From Bacteroidaceae bacterium (GTDB taxonomy: Bacteria > Bacteroidota > Bacteroidia > Bacteroidales > Bacteroidaceae), in NCBI GenBank assembly GCA_017408685.1, contig JAFQUE010000003.1, positions 1-58,621 of the forward strand: a stretch of DNA of 58,621 bases, given 5' to 3'. This document shows positions 1-8,297 of this stretch, piece by piece. The notes below the pieces were generated by a model. The model ran no database searches. It saw only the letters and a list, made by a program, of their open reading frames with translations, and had not been told where the DNA came from. Within the stretch, counting starts at the first letter, position 1; every line of letters begins with the position of its first letter. The translations under genes were made by a program, and so were the position numbers.

Positions 1-382
1 AACGGCAAGAATAAAACGACCGAGGGATGTTGCTTGCAACTCGCAAGCAAAGTTTTATTCGACTTGTGAACTCTGTGCCGGGCTTTTTGGTCCTTTTGAG
101 CCCAAAAGGACATGAAAGCAAGAGTTGAAGAAAAATACAAGTAAACAATTAAGGTTGATGACTGCCGTAGAATATCAGACGAGCAAAAGCGAGTAAGAAC
201 CTCTAAAACAGTTCAACGTAAAAAGTTGGGGAGATACTCCTGTAATGACATGGAAATGGGAATAGATATAAGTCTTATATTCTTCAACACAACTTACCCT
301 TAATCTGTTACCATATATTCTTTTTGTAGTCGTTCTTACTGATCAGTAAGAACCTCTAAACAGTATTCCCTAACAATCAGAT
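1..382. other. Non-coding left edge
   Basis: I see no credible gene here. Short open frames run in from the left edge (to about 69 and about 113), but none resembles a known protein, and the window edge prevents judging whether one is the tail of an upstream gene. The stretch contains a GTCCTTTT/AAAAGGAC hairpin near 89-112, a palindrome at 332-353 and a direct repeat. It may be the edge of a degraded mobile or intergenic repeat; that is inference. Confidence 0.4.
192..364. repeat. Direct repeat pair plus palindrome
   Basis: A 20-21 base direct repeat (AGTAAGAACCTCTAAA followed by CAGT) occurs at 192-212 and again at 345-364. The second copy forms the right half of a perfect 22-bp palindrome at 332-353 (GTTCTTACT, GATC centre, AGTAAGAAC). 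No adjacent transposase is visible, so its nature is unknown. Confidence 0.6.
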
Positions 383-408
383 AAAAAAGCGAGTGCCTGA
401 GCACTCGC
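383..408 (-). terminator. Intrinsic terminator of the SRP RNA
   Basis: A perfect 8-bp stem GCGAGTGC/GCACTCGC with a 4-base loop (389-408) is followed on the minus strand by six T. It lies directly downstream of the SRP RNA gene. Confidence 0.85.
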
Positions 409-414
409 CTATGG

Positions 415-516
415 GGTGGGTAAGCTACCTACATCGCGCCGCTACAACCAACTACCTTTGCTGCGGTCAAGCCCTGGAGGATTCGCTAGGAGCTGGCCGT
501 ATAGGACTTACCCATA
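415..516 (-). ncRNA. ffs: Signal recognition particle RNA (small bacterial type)
   Basis: The minus-strand transcript is closed by an 8-bp end helix (TGGGTAAG at 507-514 with CTTACCCA at 417-424). Its apical part has the domain-IV-like arrangement CCAGGG...GCAGCAAAGG (454-477). In established biology this RNA scaffolds Ffh for co-translational targeting of membrane proteins. A Bacteroidetes -7 promoter lies upstream and an intrinsic terminator downstream, giving a transcript of about 145 nt or less. The domain-IV loop is not the enterobacterial sequence, so a covariance-model search would be needed to settle the assignment. Confidence 0.72.
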
Positions 517-535
517 CGTTTTCGTTAATCTTGCG

Positions 536-543
536 CAAAGGTA
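536..543 (-). promoter_or_regulatory. Promoter -7 box of the SRP RNA
   Basis: TACCTTTG on the minus strand matches the Bacteroidetes -7 consensus TAnnTTTG. It predicts transcription starting near 526-530, just before the SRP RNA end helix. Confidence 0.7.
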
Positions 544-590
544 GGAAAAAAAAATGAGGATACAAATAATCATCATTCTTTTTTAACATA

Positions 591-624
591 TTGATGTGCG
601 GGAGCGGTATTTTTATTACCTTTG
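591..624 (+). promoter_or_regulatory. Promoter of RNase P RNA
   Basis: The -7 box TACCTTTG is at 617-624, with a TTG at 591-593 as a possible -33 element (spacer slightly long at 23). The predicted start near 630 fits the RNA end at about 640. Confidence 0.65.
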
Positions 625-639
625 CAGGCAGAAACAGAG

Positions 640-993
640 ACAACAGCCAGCCGGTCTGTCGCCGTTGCCGCAAGGCAAAGGAGGAAAGTCCGGGCAGCAC
701 AGAGCACTCCACTTCCTAACAGAAAGGCGCCTGCGAAGGCGGAGTAACGCAGAAGAAAATAACCGCCCCTCATGCGGGGTAAGGGTGAGAAGGTGGGGTA
801 AGAGCCCACCGGCCGTGCAGCGATGTACGGGCCGTGTGTCTTGGAGGCTGCAAGTTCATGTAAACCGGTGTTTGAGGGTTGCTCGCCCAAGCCGGAGGGT
901 AGAACGCTTTAGCATGTATGGCGACACACTGCATAGATGAATGACAGACACCCCGCAAGGGGCACAGAACCCGGCTTACAGGCTGACTGTTAC
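640..993 (+). ncRNA. rnpB: RNase P RNA, class A
   Basis: This is the catalytic RNA that trims the 5' leader of pre-tRNAs. The diagnostic conserved cores are both present: GAGGAAAGTCCGGGC near 680-694, and ACAGAACCCGGCTTACAGG near 964-982. The P1 helix pairs ACAGCCAGCC (643-652) with GGCTGACTGT (981-990). The length of about 350 nt fits class A. The promoter is directly upstream, and a 14-bp hairpin follows at 997-1033. The exact 5' end is inferred from the promoter and P1. Confidence 0.95.
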
Positions 994-996
994 ACA

Positions 997-1033
997 AAGT
1001 GGGTGACCCAAAAGTAAAATGGGTCACCCACTT
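997..1033. repeat. GGGTGACCC-type palindromic hairpin, copy 1
   Basis: A perfect 14-bp stem (AAGTGGGTGACCCA and its complement) encloses a 9-base loop. It sits between rnpB and the convergent antiporter gene and probably acts as a bidirectional terminator, although no long T-run follows. A near-identical copy, including the flanking TCTGTAGGGAG, occurs at 11466-11498. Confidence 0.8.
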
Positions 1034-1060
1034 CTGTAGGGAGGTTGGAACTTTCAGTTT

Positions 1061-2572
1061 TCAACTTTCAGCTTTCAGTTTTCCGCTTCCCTCTACCTCC
1101 ACCTCGGAACTTGCCACGGTAAGCAAGTGGTCGCCTTCAAGCAGTTTCAGCGAACCATCGGGCACCATATACTTTTCGTCACGCTTTACAAGCATTACCA
1201 AGACGCCCCTTGGAAGAGCAAGAGCCTGCAATGTATCTCCTTTCTCTTCAATGAGTTCTGCCGTTACAGTTATTTCGCTCAATTCACCGGCCTCTTCGGG
1301 CAATTCAACATCAAAATGATTCTTTTCTGCCGGCGGCAACAGAAGTTTCAGTTTGCCGGCAGCCATTGCAATTGTACCGCCTTGCAGAACAAGAGAGAGC
1401 AAGGTAATAAAGAATACAATATTGAATATATCACTGCTTCCAGGCACATTCTCCACCACAGGATACATTGCAAAGATGATTGGTACAGCCCCTCTAAGTC
1501 CCACCCATGAGACAAAGACTTTGGAACTTATACCTATGTTCTTGAATGGCAGCAGCGAGATAAACACACTAAGAGGGCGTGCGAACAACATCATGAACAC
1601 ACCGATAAGCAAGGCTGCAACGGCTGTTTTCCACATCTCACTGGGGTCAACAAGCAGACCTAATAGCAAGAACATGCATATCTGCACAATCCATGTAAGC
1701 CCATCGAAGAAGGCCGACACCTGCTTACGGTTCTTCATTTTGTTGTTGCCTACGATGATACCTGCCATATACACAGCAAGATAACCGTTGCCACCCAACA
1801 TATCGGTAATTGCAAAGGTAAAGAACACAATGCTCATAAGCATGATTGAATAGAGCGGAATATTATTCAGGTTCACCTTCTTCATGCACCATACAGTAGC
1901 AAAACCGGCACCGGCACCAATCATGGCACCGGCAGCAAACTGCTGCACAAGTATCGTCAATGAGTTCACCACAAGTTCGGGGACATTGAGTGTGGAGAGG
2001 TCAGTATTCCCCACACTCAACGCCAACTGTATGAGCACAATTGTAAGGATATACGCCATGGGGTCATTGCTTCCGCTTTCAAGTTCCAACATTGGCTGCA
2101 GATTGTTCTTGAGTCTCATATTCTTTCCTCGTAGAATATTGAATACCGTAGCCGAATCGGTTGATGACATTGTCGCAGCAAGCAGAAAGCAAGTAATGAG
2201 CGGCAGTTCAAACGACAGCAGTTCCCACTGCGAAAGGCCGAAGATAAAAGCACCCGTAAAGGCAGTTGTGAGCAACACACCTACGGTTGAAAGCACAAGA
2301 CCGGGACCAAAGACCGGTTTAATGTCACTTATCCTCGTCTCCACTCCACCTGTAAAAAGAATTACACACAAGGCAACCATACCCACGAACTGCGCCTGCC
2401 CCACATTGTCGAACTCTATTCCCAAGCCATCACTGCCGAAGAGCATTCCGGCAACAAGGAACAACAGCAATGTCGGCATGCCGAAACGGCCGCCCGCCTT
2501 GGTGATGAGAATACTGCAGAATATGAGTATTGAACCTACAAAAAGTATGTTTTCCGATGTAAAAGATATCAT
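1061..2572 (-). CDS. K+/H+ (CPA1-type) antiporter with C-terminal TrkA-C domain
   Basis: 503 residues. It is an inner-membrane cation/proton antiporter of the CPA1/NhaP2 group, which exchanges K+ (possibly Na+) for H+. About 12 hydrophobic segments fill residues 1-400. The family motifs ESGSNDPMAY (about residue 165) and VGLRGAVPI (about 345) are clear. A hydrophilic tail from about residue 405 (LPEEAGELSEITV...GDHLLTVAS) fits an RCK/TrkA-C regulatory domain. The ATG at 2572 is preferred over a TTG two codons upstream. It is the last gene of the glsA-ansB-porin-dcuB run, 38 bp after dcuB. The C-terminal codons (KLKAES) lie in a CTTTCAG-type low-complexity repeat. Confidence 0.88.
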   Translation of the reverse strand: MISFTSENILFVGSILIFCSILITKAGGRFGMPTLLLFLVAGMLFGSDGLGIEFDNVGQAQFVGMVALCVILFTGGVETRISDIKPVFGPGLVLSTVGVLLTTAFTGAFIFGLSQWELLSFELPLITCFLLAATMSSTDSATVFNILRGKNMRLKNNLQPMLELESGSNDPMAYILTIVLIQLALSVGNTDLSTLNVPELVVNSLTILVQQFAAGAMIGAGAGFATVWCMKKVNLNNIPLYSIMLMSIVFFTFAITDMLGGNGYLAVYMAGIIVGNNKMKNRKQVSAFFDGLTWIVQICMFLLLGLLVDPSEMWKTAVAALLIGVFMMLFARPLSVFISLLPFKNIGISSKVFVSWVGLRGAVPIIFAMYPVVENVPGSSDIFNIVFFITLLSLVLQGGTIAMAAGKLKLLLPPAEKNHFDVELPEEAGELSEITVTAELIEEKGDTLQALALPRGVLVMLVKRDEKYMVPDGSLKLLEGDHLLTVASSEVEVEGSGKLKAES

Positions 2573-2610
2573 ATACAAAATTCTTTACGGTGCACACACC
2601 ACACCCTTTA

Positions 2611-3912
2611 TCAATACAACTGTATGAGCAACAGTCCGGTGCCTATTGCAACGACTGTTGCTACAAGCCCCGGCATCATGAACGAATGGTTGAGCACCCA
2701 CCGTCCAATCCTTGTGGTACCCGTGCGGTCAAAGTTTATGGCAGCAACCAACGTAGGATAGTTTGGAATAAAGAAGTAACCGTTCACAGCCGGGAACAAT
2801 GCTATGAGCATCATAGGGGATATGCTAAGCGCAACGCCAAGCGGAACTATGGCGCGCACTGTCGCTGCCTGACTGTAGAGCAATATCGACATCACGAACA
2901 GCGCAATACCGAAGAGCCATGGCATTTCGGTAACGACACCTTCAATGGCACTCTTCAGTTCCACAATGTTACCGGCGATGAACGTATCGCCCATCCAGGC
3001 AATACCGAAAATCGCCACTACGGCCTGCATACCGGCCGAAAATACGCTGCCTTGAGCCGCTTTCAGTCCATTGGTGCGTGTAATAATGAGTATGAGTGCT
3101 GCAGTCGCAAGCATGAGCATTTCAATTATGAGTGGCATTCCCACTTGAACACCATCAAATGATGGACGGAGCGACGGGACAGAACCGAAAAGGACGATGA
3201 GCAATGTGGCACCTATGAAAAGGATTACCGAAGTACAGGCCTTGAACATATTGTCGGCCCCTTTCAGTTCAACATGCTTGACATCAAGTTCACCGCTCTT
3301 GAGACGACGCTGGTATTCAGGGTCATCGACAAGGTTCTTACCGACTCTCATAGAGAACAGAGCACCCACAAGAACACCTGCCAGAGTAGCAGGGATACTC
3401 ACTTTCAGAATATCGAACAGAGTAATGTCGTAACCGGCAAGCAACCCGAGCAAGGCTACTGTGGCAGCCGAAATGGGTGAGGCTGTGATAGCCTGCTGCG
3501 ACGCAATGACCGCAATGCCGAGCGGGCGTTCGGGACGTATCTTCGTCTCCGTCGCGACCTCGGCAATCACCGGCAGCACCGAATAGGCGACATGCCCTGT
3601 TCCGGCCAGGAAAGTAAAGGTATATGTCACAAGCGGAGCAAGTATTGTCACATACTGCGGAGAAGAGCGCAAGATTTTCTCGGCCACCTTCACCATATAA
3701 TCAAGACCGCCAGCCGCCTGCATGCAGGCGGCTGCGGAAATGACAGCGGCAATCATCATCATAACATCGATAGGAAGTTCGCCGGGCTGCAGACCAAACA
3801 CAAAGGTCAAGACTGCGACACCCAGACCACCCATGACACCAAGACCTATTCCGCCAAGACGTGCACCTATGATTATGCACACAAGCACAATCAGCAATTC
3901 AACAAAAACCAT
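2611..3912 (-). CDS. dcuB: Anaerobic C4-dicarboxylate transporter, Dcu family
   Basis: 433 residues, close to the 446 of E. coli DcuB. It is a very hydrophobic inner-membrane carrier whose family exchanges fumarate, malate or aspartate for succinate during fumarate respiration. The N-terminus VELLIVLVCIIIGARLGGIGLG, the segment FLAGTGHVAYSVLPVIAEVA and the block ASQQAITASPISAATVAL are characteristic of DcuA/DcuB. ATG at 3912 is chosen over an upstream TTG. It follows the porin by 23 bp, and asparaginase lies two genes upstream, so aspartate released from asparagine is a plausible substrate. DcuA versus DcuB cannot be separated by eye. Confidence 0.88.
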   Translation of the reverse strand: MVFVELLIVLVCIIIGARLGGIGLGVMGGLGVAVLTFVFGLQPGELPIDVMMMIAAVISAAACMQAAGGLDYMVKVAEKILRSSPQYVTILAPLVTYTFTFLAGTGHVAYSVLPVIAEVATETKIRPERPLGIAVIASQQAITASPISAATVALLGLLAGYDITLFDILKVSIPATLAGVLVGALFSMRVGKNLVDDPEYQRRLKSGELDVKHVELKGADNMFKACTSVILFIGATLLIVLFGSVPSLRPSFDGVQVGMPLIIEMLMLATAALILIITRTNGLKAAQGSVFSAGMQAVVAIFGIAWMGDTFIAGNIVELKSAIEGVVTEMPWLFGIALFVMSILLYSQAATVRAIVPLGVALSISPMMLIALFPAVNGYFFIPNYPTLVAAINFDRTGTTRIGRWVLNHSFMMPGLVATVVAIGTGLLLIQLY

Positions 3913-3935
3913 CAGCAACAGATTTTAGTCCCTTG

Positions 3936-5120
3936 TCAAAAGATAGGCAACTGGTAAATGAATCCTAATGCCACTCTCTGGGTGCAGTTGTCCTTCGAAC
4001 CGGCAACCTTTGCCCTTTCGGTATAAAGATTATTCTGACCCACATAAGTAAGGAAGAAGTGCAGATTGGTATCCATGGGATAATACTCGACACCGGCCAC
4101 ATACCCTATCGATGTACGGTAGTTGCCTTTGCCGTACCCTTCGGCAGCCTTGAACTCTCCTGCGGTATCGAACATACCTTTTGCAAAGAGATTCCACTTG
4201 GGACTTAAACGGTAGTTTATTTTTGCCACTACCGAATTGTACATCGCATTGAACCTGTTATGGCCGCCCTGCTTACCAAGGATATTGGTCATTATGCCCT
4301 TGCGGTCAACCTGTTCAAGAGAACTCATGAGGTCTATGTACATGTTGCAGTTCTTTGAAAAGTTGAACTGGTTACCCAATGCCACATAATACATGTATTT
4401 GCCATGCGTCTCCTCCATAAGCGAAGCCGACCAGCGTGTCTGCCACACATTAGAGAACATGTTGGCATTCCAGTTGAGGCTGTATACAAGCGGCAGACGG
4501 CTCTCCTCAAGCCCAGGACCATATGTTGCCTCCTGTGAACCGTTGCGACTGTCGAGAATCTGGAACTGCAGCTGCTGACTCGGAGTTATGTCATATGTAA
4601 GCGTAACACCGGTCATAAAGTTGCTCATATTGTTGATAATCTCGCTGTACTGGTATATTTCAATGGGATTTGCGTCAAACTCAAAACCGCCGTATGCAGC
4701 ACACTGCTTACCGGCATACAATGAGAAGTGTTTGTTCAGTTGAACTCCGATATATGCAAGGTCAATGGAGTTAGGCAGATTATCAACCATGCCTTCTCCG
4801 TCATTGCTGCGGTTAAGGCGCTGGCGCCAACGGTACGATAGCCAACTGTTCACATTTCCTTTGGCTTCAATGCGCAACTGTTTCATCTCAAAAGCCCCCT
4901 GGCTGAGCCCGTTGCGGCCATCCTGGTTGAATTTTGCATTGAACGCCCCATGCATGTTCATATAAAGATTGAACCAGTCGTTCTTCTTCTCAATCTTCGA
5001 TACCCGCTCAAAAAGCGACTTCTCATCATCCGGTGCCATAGCATTACGCGATGTCACCTGCGCCTGAGCAACAGTTGCCGCAAGCAACAACAGCGCAAAC
5101 AGAGTGTTTCTCATCTTCAT
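3936..5120 (-). CDS. Outer-membrane porin, phosphate-selective porin O/P-like
   Basis: 394 residues with a signal peptide (MKMRNTLFALLLLAATVAQA) and a short coiled region near residue 40. The rest alternates beta strands (LSYRWRQRLNRSNDG, LYAGKQCAAYGGFEFDA, AGVEYYPMDTNLHFFLTYVG) and ends in an aromatic residue (YQLPIF), as expected of a barrel protein. The pattern fits the Porin_O_P family, although phosphate specificity cannot be inferred. It is 12 bp downstream of ansB and 23 bp upstream of dcuB, so it may admit amides or dicarboxylates to the periplasm. That role is inference from the operon. Confidence 0.8.
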   Translation of the reverse strand: MKMRNTLFALLLLAATVAQAQVTSRNAMAPDDEKSLFERVSKIEKKNDWFNLYMNMHGAFNAKFNQDGRNGLSQGAFEMKQLRIEAKGNVNSWLSYRWRQRLNRSNDGEGMVDNLPNSIDLAYIGVQLNKHFSLYAGKQCAAYGGFEFDANPIEIYQYSEIINNMSNFMTGVTLTYDITPSQQLQFQILDSRNGSQEATYGPGLEESRLPLVYSLNWNANMFSNVWQTRWSASLMEETHGKYMYYVALGNQFNFSKNCNMYIDLMSSLEQVDRKGIMTNILGKQGGHNRFNAMYNSVVAKINYRLSPKWNLFAKGMFDTAGEFKAAEGYGKGNYRTSIGYVAGVEYYPMDTNLHFFLTYVGQNNLYTERAKVAGSKDNCTQRVALGFIYQLPIF

Positions 5121-5132
5121 AGCAGACTGTTA

Positions 5133-6236
5133 TTAGTAGTTATTGAAATATTTCTGAATTACTCTCCAGTCGTCGGTCTGTGTCAGCGCAAGCATGAGCA
5201 GTATGCGTGCCTTCTGCGGATTCAGGCCCCATGAAGCGACAAACCGGTACTTATTGTCATCCACCTCGGCATCCAATGTCGTCGCGCCTGTTGGCACACG
5301 GCTTGAACGTACCACTATGATACCGGCCTGGCGCGCTTTCTCAAGTTCAGGGAACACATTCTTGTGGATGTTGCCGTTACCAACACCCGCATATACAATG
5401 CCTTTATAGTTCTTCTCAATCATCATATCAATGACATCACCCTCTACATTGGAGTATCCATAAGCAATTCCCACCTTTGGAAGCACCTTGAGACCGTCAA
5501 TATTGAAATGAGGGGTTCTCGGTTCGGCATGCAATGTACCATCATGGACATAATCGACACACTGGCCGCTGTAGTTCGCGGGTGCATGATAGTAGAATAC
5601 CTCCCCATTATGGATATACCCCAAAGCACCTGCATTAGGCGACTGGAACGTCTCGACACTTGTTGTGTTTGTCTTTGTAACATCTGCCGCACCGTAAACC
5701 TTGCCGTTCATGCACACAAGTACACCGCGATTCTTTGAAGCAGGCGAAGCGGCTGTAACCACGGCATTATAGAGGTTTGCAGGGCCGTCGGCACTTATTG
5801 CGGTCGAAGGACGCATTGCCCCCACAAGAACTACCGGTTTGCTGCTGTTGACTACAAGACTGAGAAAGAAGGCCGTCTCCTCCATGGTGTCGGTTCCGTG
5901 AGTGATGACAACACCGTTCACATCGGCACGTGCAAGCAGTTCATTAACCCTCTTTGCAAGTACAAGCCACACCTCGTCGCTCATATCCTGCGAACCTATG
6001 TTCACTACCTGTTCGCCTTCCACATTGGCAACATCCTTTATTGCAGGCACAGCGTCAAGCAATGTTCCTATAGCCACCTGACCGGCCGAGTAGTTACTTT
6101 TTGTAGCCGAAGAGCCCGAACCGGCTATTGTCCCGCCTGTTGCAAGAATATACACCTTCGGCAACTCACGGGCCATCACTGCAACTGCCACAAGCAACAT
6201 GGCAGAGAGCAGACTGAATCTTTTAAGGAAATTCAT
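5133..6236 (-). CDS. ansB: Type II (periplasmic) L-asparaginase
   Basis: 367 residues with an N-terminal signal peptide (about residues 1-22). It hydrolyses L-asparagine to aspartate and ammonia in the periplasm. Both signature motifs are intact: ATGGTIAG (nucleophilic Thr, about residues 32-39) and THGTDTMEET (about 111-120), as is the IGSQDMSDEVW block. The C-terminal DPQ-like region is present as the SWGLNPQKARILL segment. It is 75 bp downstream of glsA and 12 bp upstream of the porin. No separate promoter was seen, so transcription from the glsA promoter is likely. Confidence 0.93.
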   Translation of the reverse strand: MNFLKRFSLLSAMLLVAVAVMARELPKVYILATGGTIAGSGSSATKSNYSAGQVAIGTLLDAVPAIKDVANVEGEQVVNIGSQDMSDEVWLVLAKRVNELLARADVNGVVITHGTDTMEETAFFLSLVVNSSKPVVLVGAMRPSTAISADGPANLYNAVVTAASPASKNRGVLVCMNGKVYGAADVTKTNTTSVETFQSPNAGALGYIHNGEVFYYHAPANYSGQCVDYVHDGTLHAEPRTPHFNIDGLKVLPKVGIAYGYSNVEGDVIDMMIEKNYKGIVYAGVGNGNIHKNVFPELEKARQAGIIVVRSSRVPTGATTLDAEVDDNKYRFVASWGLNPQKARILLMLALTQTDDWRVIQKYFNNY

Positions 6237-6311
6237 AATACGATTGTTTTAGTTATGGTTATTTCAATATCTACAATTCAAAACAGCGCAAGGCATAGTT
6301 TTGTTGCACCG

Positions 6312-7226
6312 TCAGAAGATTGACTCGTCGGTCATTGTCGTCAACTGCTCCAGCGCCTTCATTCCCATTACAGAGTTCCCCTTGCTGTTGAGTCTGGGAC
6401 TCCACACGGCAACAGAATAGCGCATGGGGCATATTGCTGCAATTCCTCCACCTACACCGCTTTTTCCGGGCAAACCCACAAGATAGGAGAACTCCCCGGC
6501 CTCATCATAGAAACCGCATGTCTGCATGATTGCATTCAAGCGCTTTATTTGCGAACGGGTAAGTTCTATTCCGGCGTAGCGGAACGGTTCGGCATGGTCG
6601 GCCAACGCCAGAAAGGCCTTCGCCAATTCACGGCAGTTCATCTCAACAGAACATGTAAGGAAATAGAGCCGCAACACCTCTTCGACATCACACTCTATGT
6701 TCCGGTGATATTTGAGCAAGTTGGCAATGGCCGCATTAAGATAGGCAGTCTCGCGTTCCGAGCGTGCAACCTGTTCGTTGTAAACGACATTTTCGCTTCC
6801 GCTGAGAGCACGGAGGAACCCGATAAATCTTTCTGCCGGATTCTCAAAAGAGGTAAGCAGTATGTCGACAACCACCATAGCACCGGCATTAATGAAAGGG
6901 TTGCGCGGAATACCGTGTTCCACCTCAAGTTGCACAAGAGAGTTGAACGCAGTACCCGAAGGTTCCTTTCCCACTCTTGACCACAGGGTTTCACCCTTTA
7001 CCGAAAGTGCCATGGCAAGGGCGAACACCTTTGATATACTCTGTATTGAAAAGCGTTCGGCATAGTCCCCTACTTCATAGACGCCGCCTTCAATGGTATT
7101 AAGGCATATTCCGAACTTGTCAGGGTTAACCTTTGCAAGTTCAGGAATGTAATCGGCCACCTTACCCACATTTGAATAAGATTTTACAGATTTGTATATA
7201 TCCTCTAAAATAGTCCTGTAATCCAT
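6312..7226 (-). CDS. glsA: Glutaminase A
   Basis: 304 residues, the usual length for the serine-dependent beta-lactamase-fold glutaminases. It converts glutamine to glutamate and ammonia in the cytoplasm. The catalytic SxxK appears as SIQSISKVF near residue 66. NPFINAGAM, a tyrosine-rich core and the GKSGVGGGI block near residue 260 are also present. The ATG at 7226 (MDYRTIL) is chosen because an upstream in-frame start is only TTG at 7298 and a -7 promoter box at 7256-7263 lies between them. It heads the operon running to the antiporter. Confidence 0.93.
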   Translation of the reverse strand: MDYRTILEDIYKSVKSYSNVGKVADYIPELAKVNPDKFGICLNTIEGGVYEVGDYAERFSIQSISKVFALAMALSVKGETLWSRVGKEPSGTAFNSLVQLEVEHGIPRNPFINAGAMVVVDILLTSFENPAERFIGFLRALSGSENVVYNEQVARSERETAYLNAAIANLLKYHRNIECDVEEVLRLYFLTCSVEMNCRELAKAFLALADHAEPFRYAGIELTRSQIKRLNAIMQTCGFYDEAGEFSYLVGLPGKSGVGGGIAAICPMRYSVAVWSPRLNSKGNSVMGMKALEQLTTMTDESIF

Positions 7227-7255
7227 TCTAATATTTTCAGCAACATCATTGAGTG

Positions 7256-7263
7256 CAAAAATA
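7256..7263 (-). promoter_or_regulatory. Promoter -7 box for the glsA operon
   Basis: TATTTTTG on the minus strand fits TAnnTTTG. It predicts a start about 20 bases before the ATG at 7226, which fixes the glsA start. Confidence 0.6.
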
Positions 7264-7313
7264 ACATTTTTTCCGAACAAAAACTGATACACGGGCAATA
7301 AGGTTCAATAAAA

Positions 7314-7345
7314 TTTGCTTTGTGGAGACAATATCCCTATCTTCG
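7314..7345 (+). promoter_or_regulatory. Promoter of the SPOUT methyltransferase
   Basis: TTTG at 7314-7317, a 20-bp spacer and TATCTTCG at 7338-7345 match the Bacteroidetes sigma-A promoter. The ATG is at 7364. Confidence 0.7.
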
Positions 7346-7363
7346 CAATAACCATATGAACTT

Positions 7364-8167
7364 ATGTCGATAATTGAGATAACATCACTGACCCACCCCG
7401 GTGTCAGTATCTTCAGTACCCTGACCGAGGCACAGTTGCGCATGAAACGTGAAGGCGAACAGGGAATATTCATTGCCGAAAGTCCCAAAGTGATAAACGT
7501 TGCACTAAATGCCGGCTATCGGCCGCTTGCTCTGCTGTGCGAAAAGAGACACATTTCAGGCGACGCTGCCGGAATCATTGCCCGCTGCGGTGACATGCCG
7601 GTATACACAGGTGAGCGCGAATTGCTGTCAAACCTCACCGGTTTTACCCTTACCCGCGGTGTACTCTGCGCAATGCAACGCCCTGCAGAGCCCGACATTG
7701 CAGATATCTGCAGCACAGCCCGGCGCATTGTTGTCATCGACGGTGTGGTTGATACCACAAACATCGGAGCAATCTTCCGCAGTGCCGCAGCACTTGGAAT
7801 TGACGCAGTGCTGCTCACCCGCAACTCATGCGACCCGCTCAACCGTCGCGCAGTAAGAGTATCCATGGGAAGTGTGTTTCTTGTTCCATGGACATGGCTC
7901 GACGGCGGAATAGCCAGGCTCCACCAACTTGGTTTCACAACCGCGGCCATGGCGCTCACCGATGATTCCATTTCCATTGCCGACCCGCGGCTCACCAAGT
8001 GCAGCCGTCTTGCCATAATCATGGGTACCGAAGGCGACGGACTGCCCGAAGAAACAATCAAGGCAGCAGACCACATAGTCAAAATACCAATGTCGAACAA
8101 TGTCGATTCGCTAAATGTCGCAGCAGCAGCCGCCGTTGCTTTTTGGGAGTTAAGGAGCAGGGATTGA
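7364..8167 (+). CDS. TrmH-family (SPOUT) RNA 2'-O-methyltransferase
   Basis: 267 residues. It transfers a methyl group from SAM to a ribose 2'-OH in rRNA or tRNA in the cytoplasm. An N-terminal substrate-binding region (about residues 1-100) precedes the knotted SPOUT domain. The three SpoU motifs are intact: DTTNIGAIFRSAAALG (about 126-141), IIMGTEGDGLPEE (about 219-231) and IPMSNNVDSLNVAAAAAV (about 240-257). The exact target nucleotide cannot be assigned. It is divergent from glsA and not in an operon. Confidence 0.9.
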   Translation: MSIIEITSLTHPGVSIFSTLTEAQLRMKREGEQGIFIAESPKVINVALNAGYRPLALLCEKRHISGDAAGIIARCGDMPVYTGERELLSNLTGFTLTRGVLCAMQRPAEPDIADICSTARRIVVIDGVVDTTNIGAIFRSAAALGIDAVLLTRNSCDPLNRRAVRVSMGSVFLVPWTWLDGGIARLHQLGFTTAAMALTDDSISIADPRLTKCSRLAIIMGTEGDGLPEETIKAADHIVKIPMSNNVDSLNVAAAAAVAFWELRSRD

Positions 8168-8229
8168 CATACACGGACAGACGCGGAAGGCAAGCAACTA
8201 TTATTTTCCAAGTTTCCAAGTTTCATTCC

Positions 8230-8258
8230 TTGTTTCTCGCAAGTTATTCTTATATTTG
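8230..8258 (+). promoter_or_regulatory. Promoter of the GH20 gene
   Basis: TTG at 8230-8232, an 18-bp spacer and TATATTTG at 8251-8258 form a strong consensus match, 40 bp before the ATG. Confidence 0.75.
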
Positions 8259-8297
8259 CAAAAAAGAATTTTATTTATAATTAATTAAATCATAATC

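Noticed and set aside
573-1027. Several open frames over the RNase P RNA gene
   Set aside because: They overlap a clear structured RNA on both strands and have no protein similarity.
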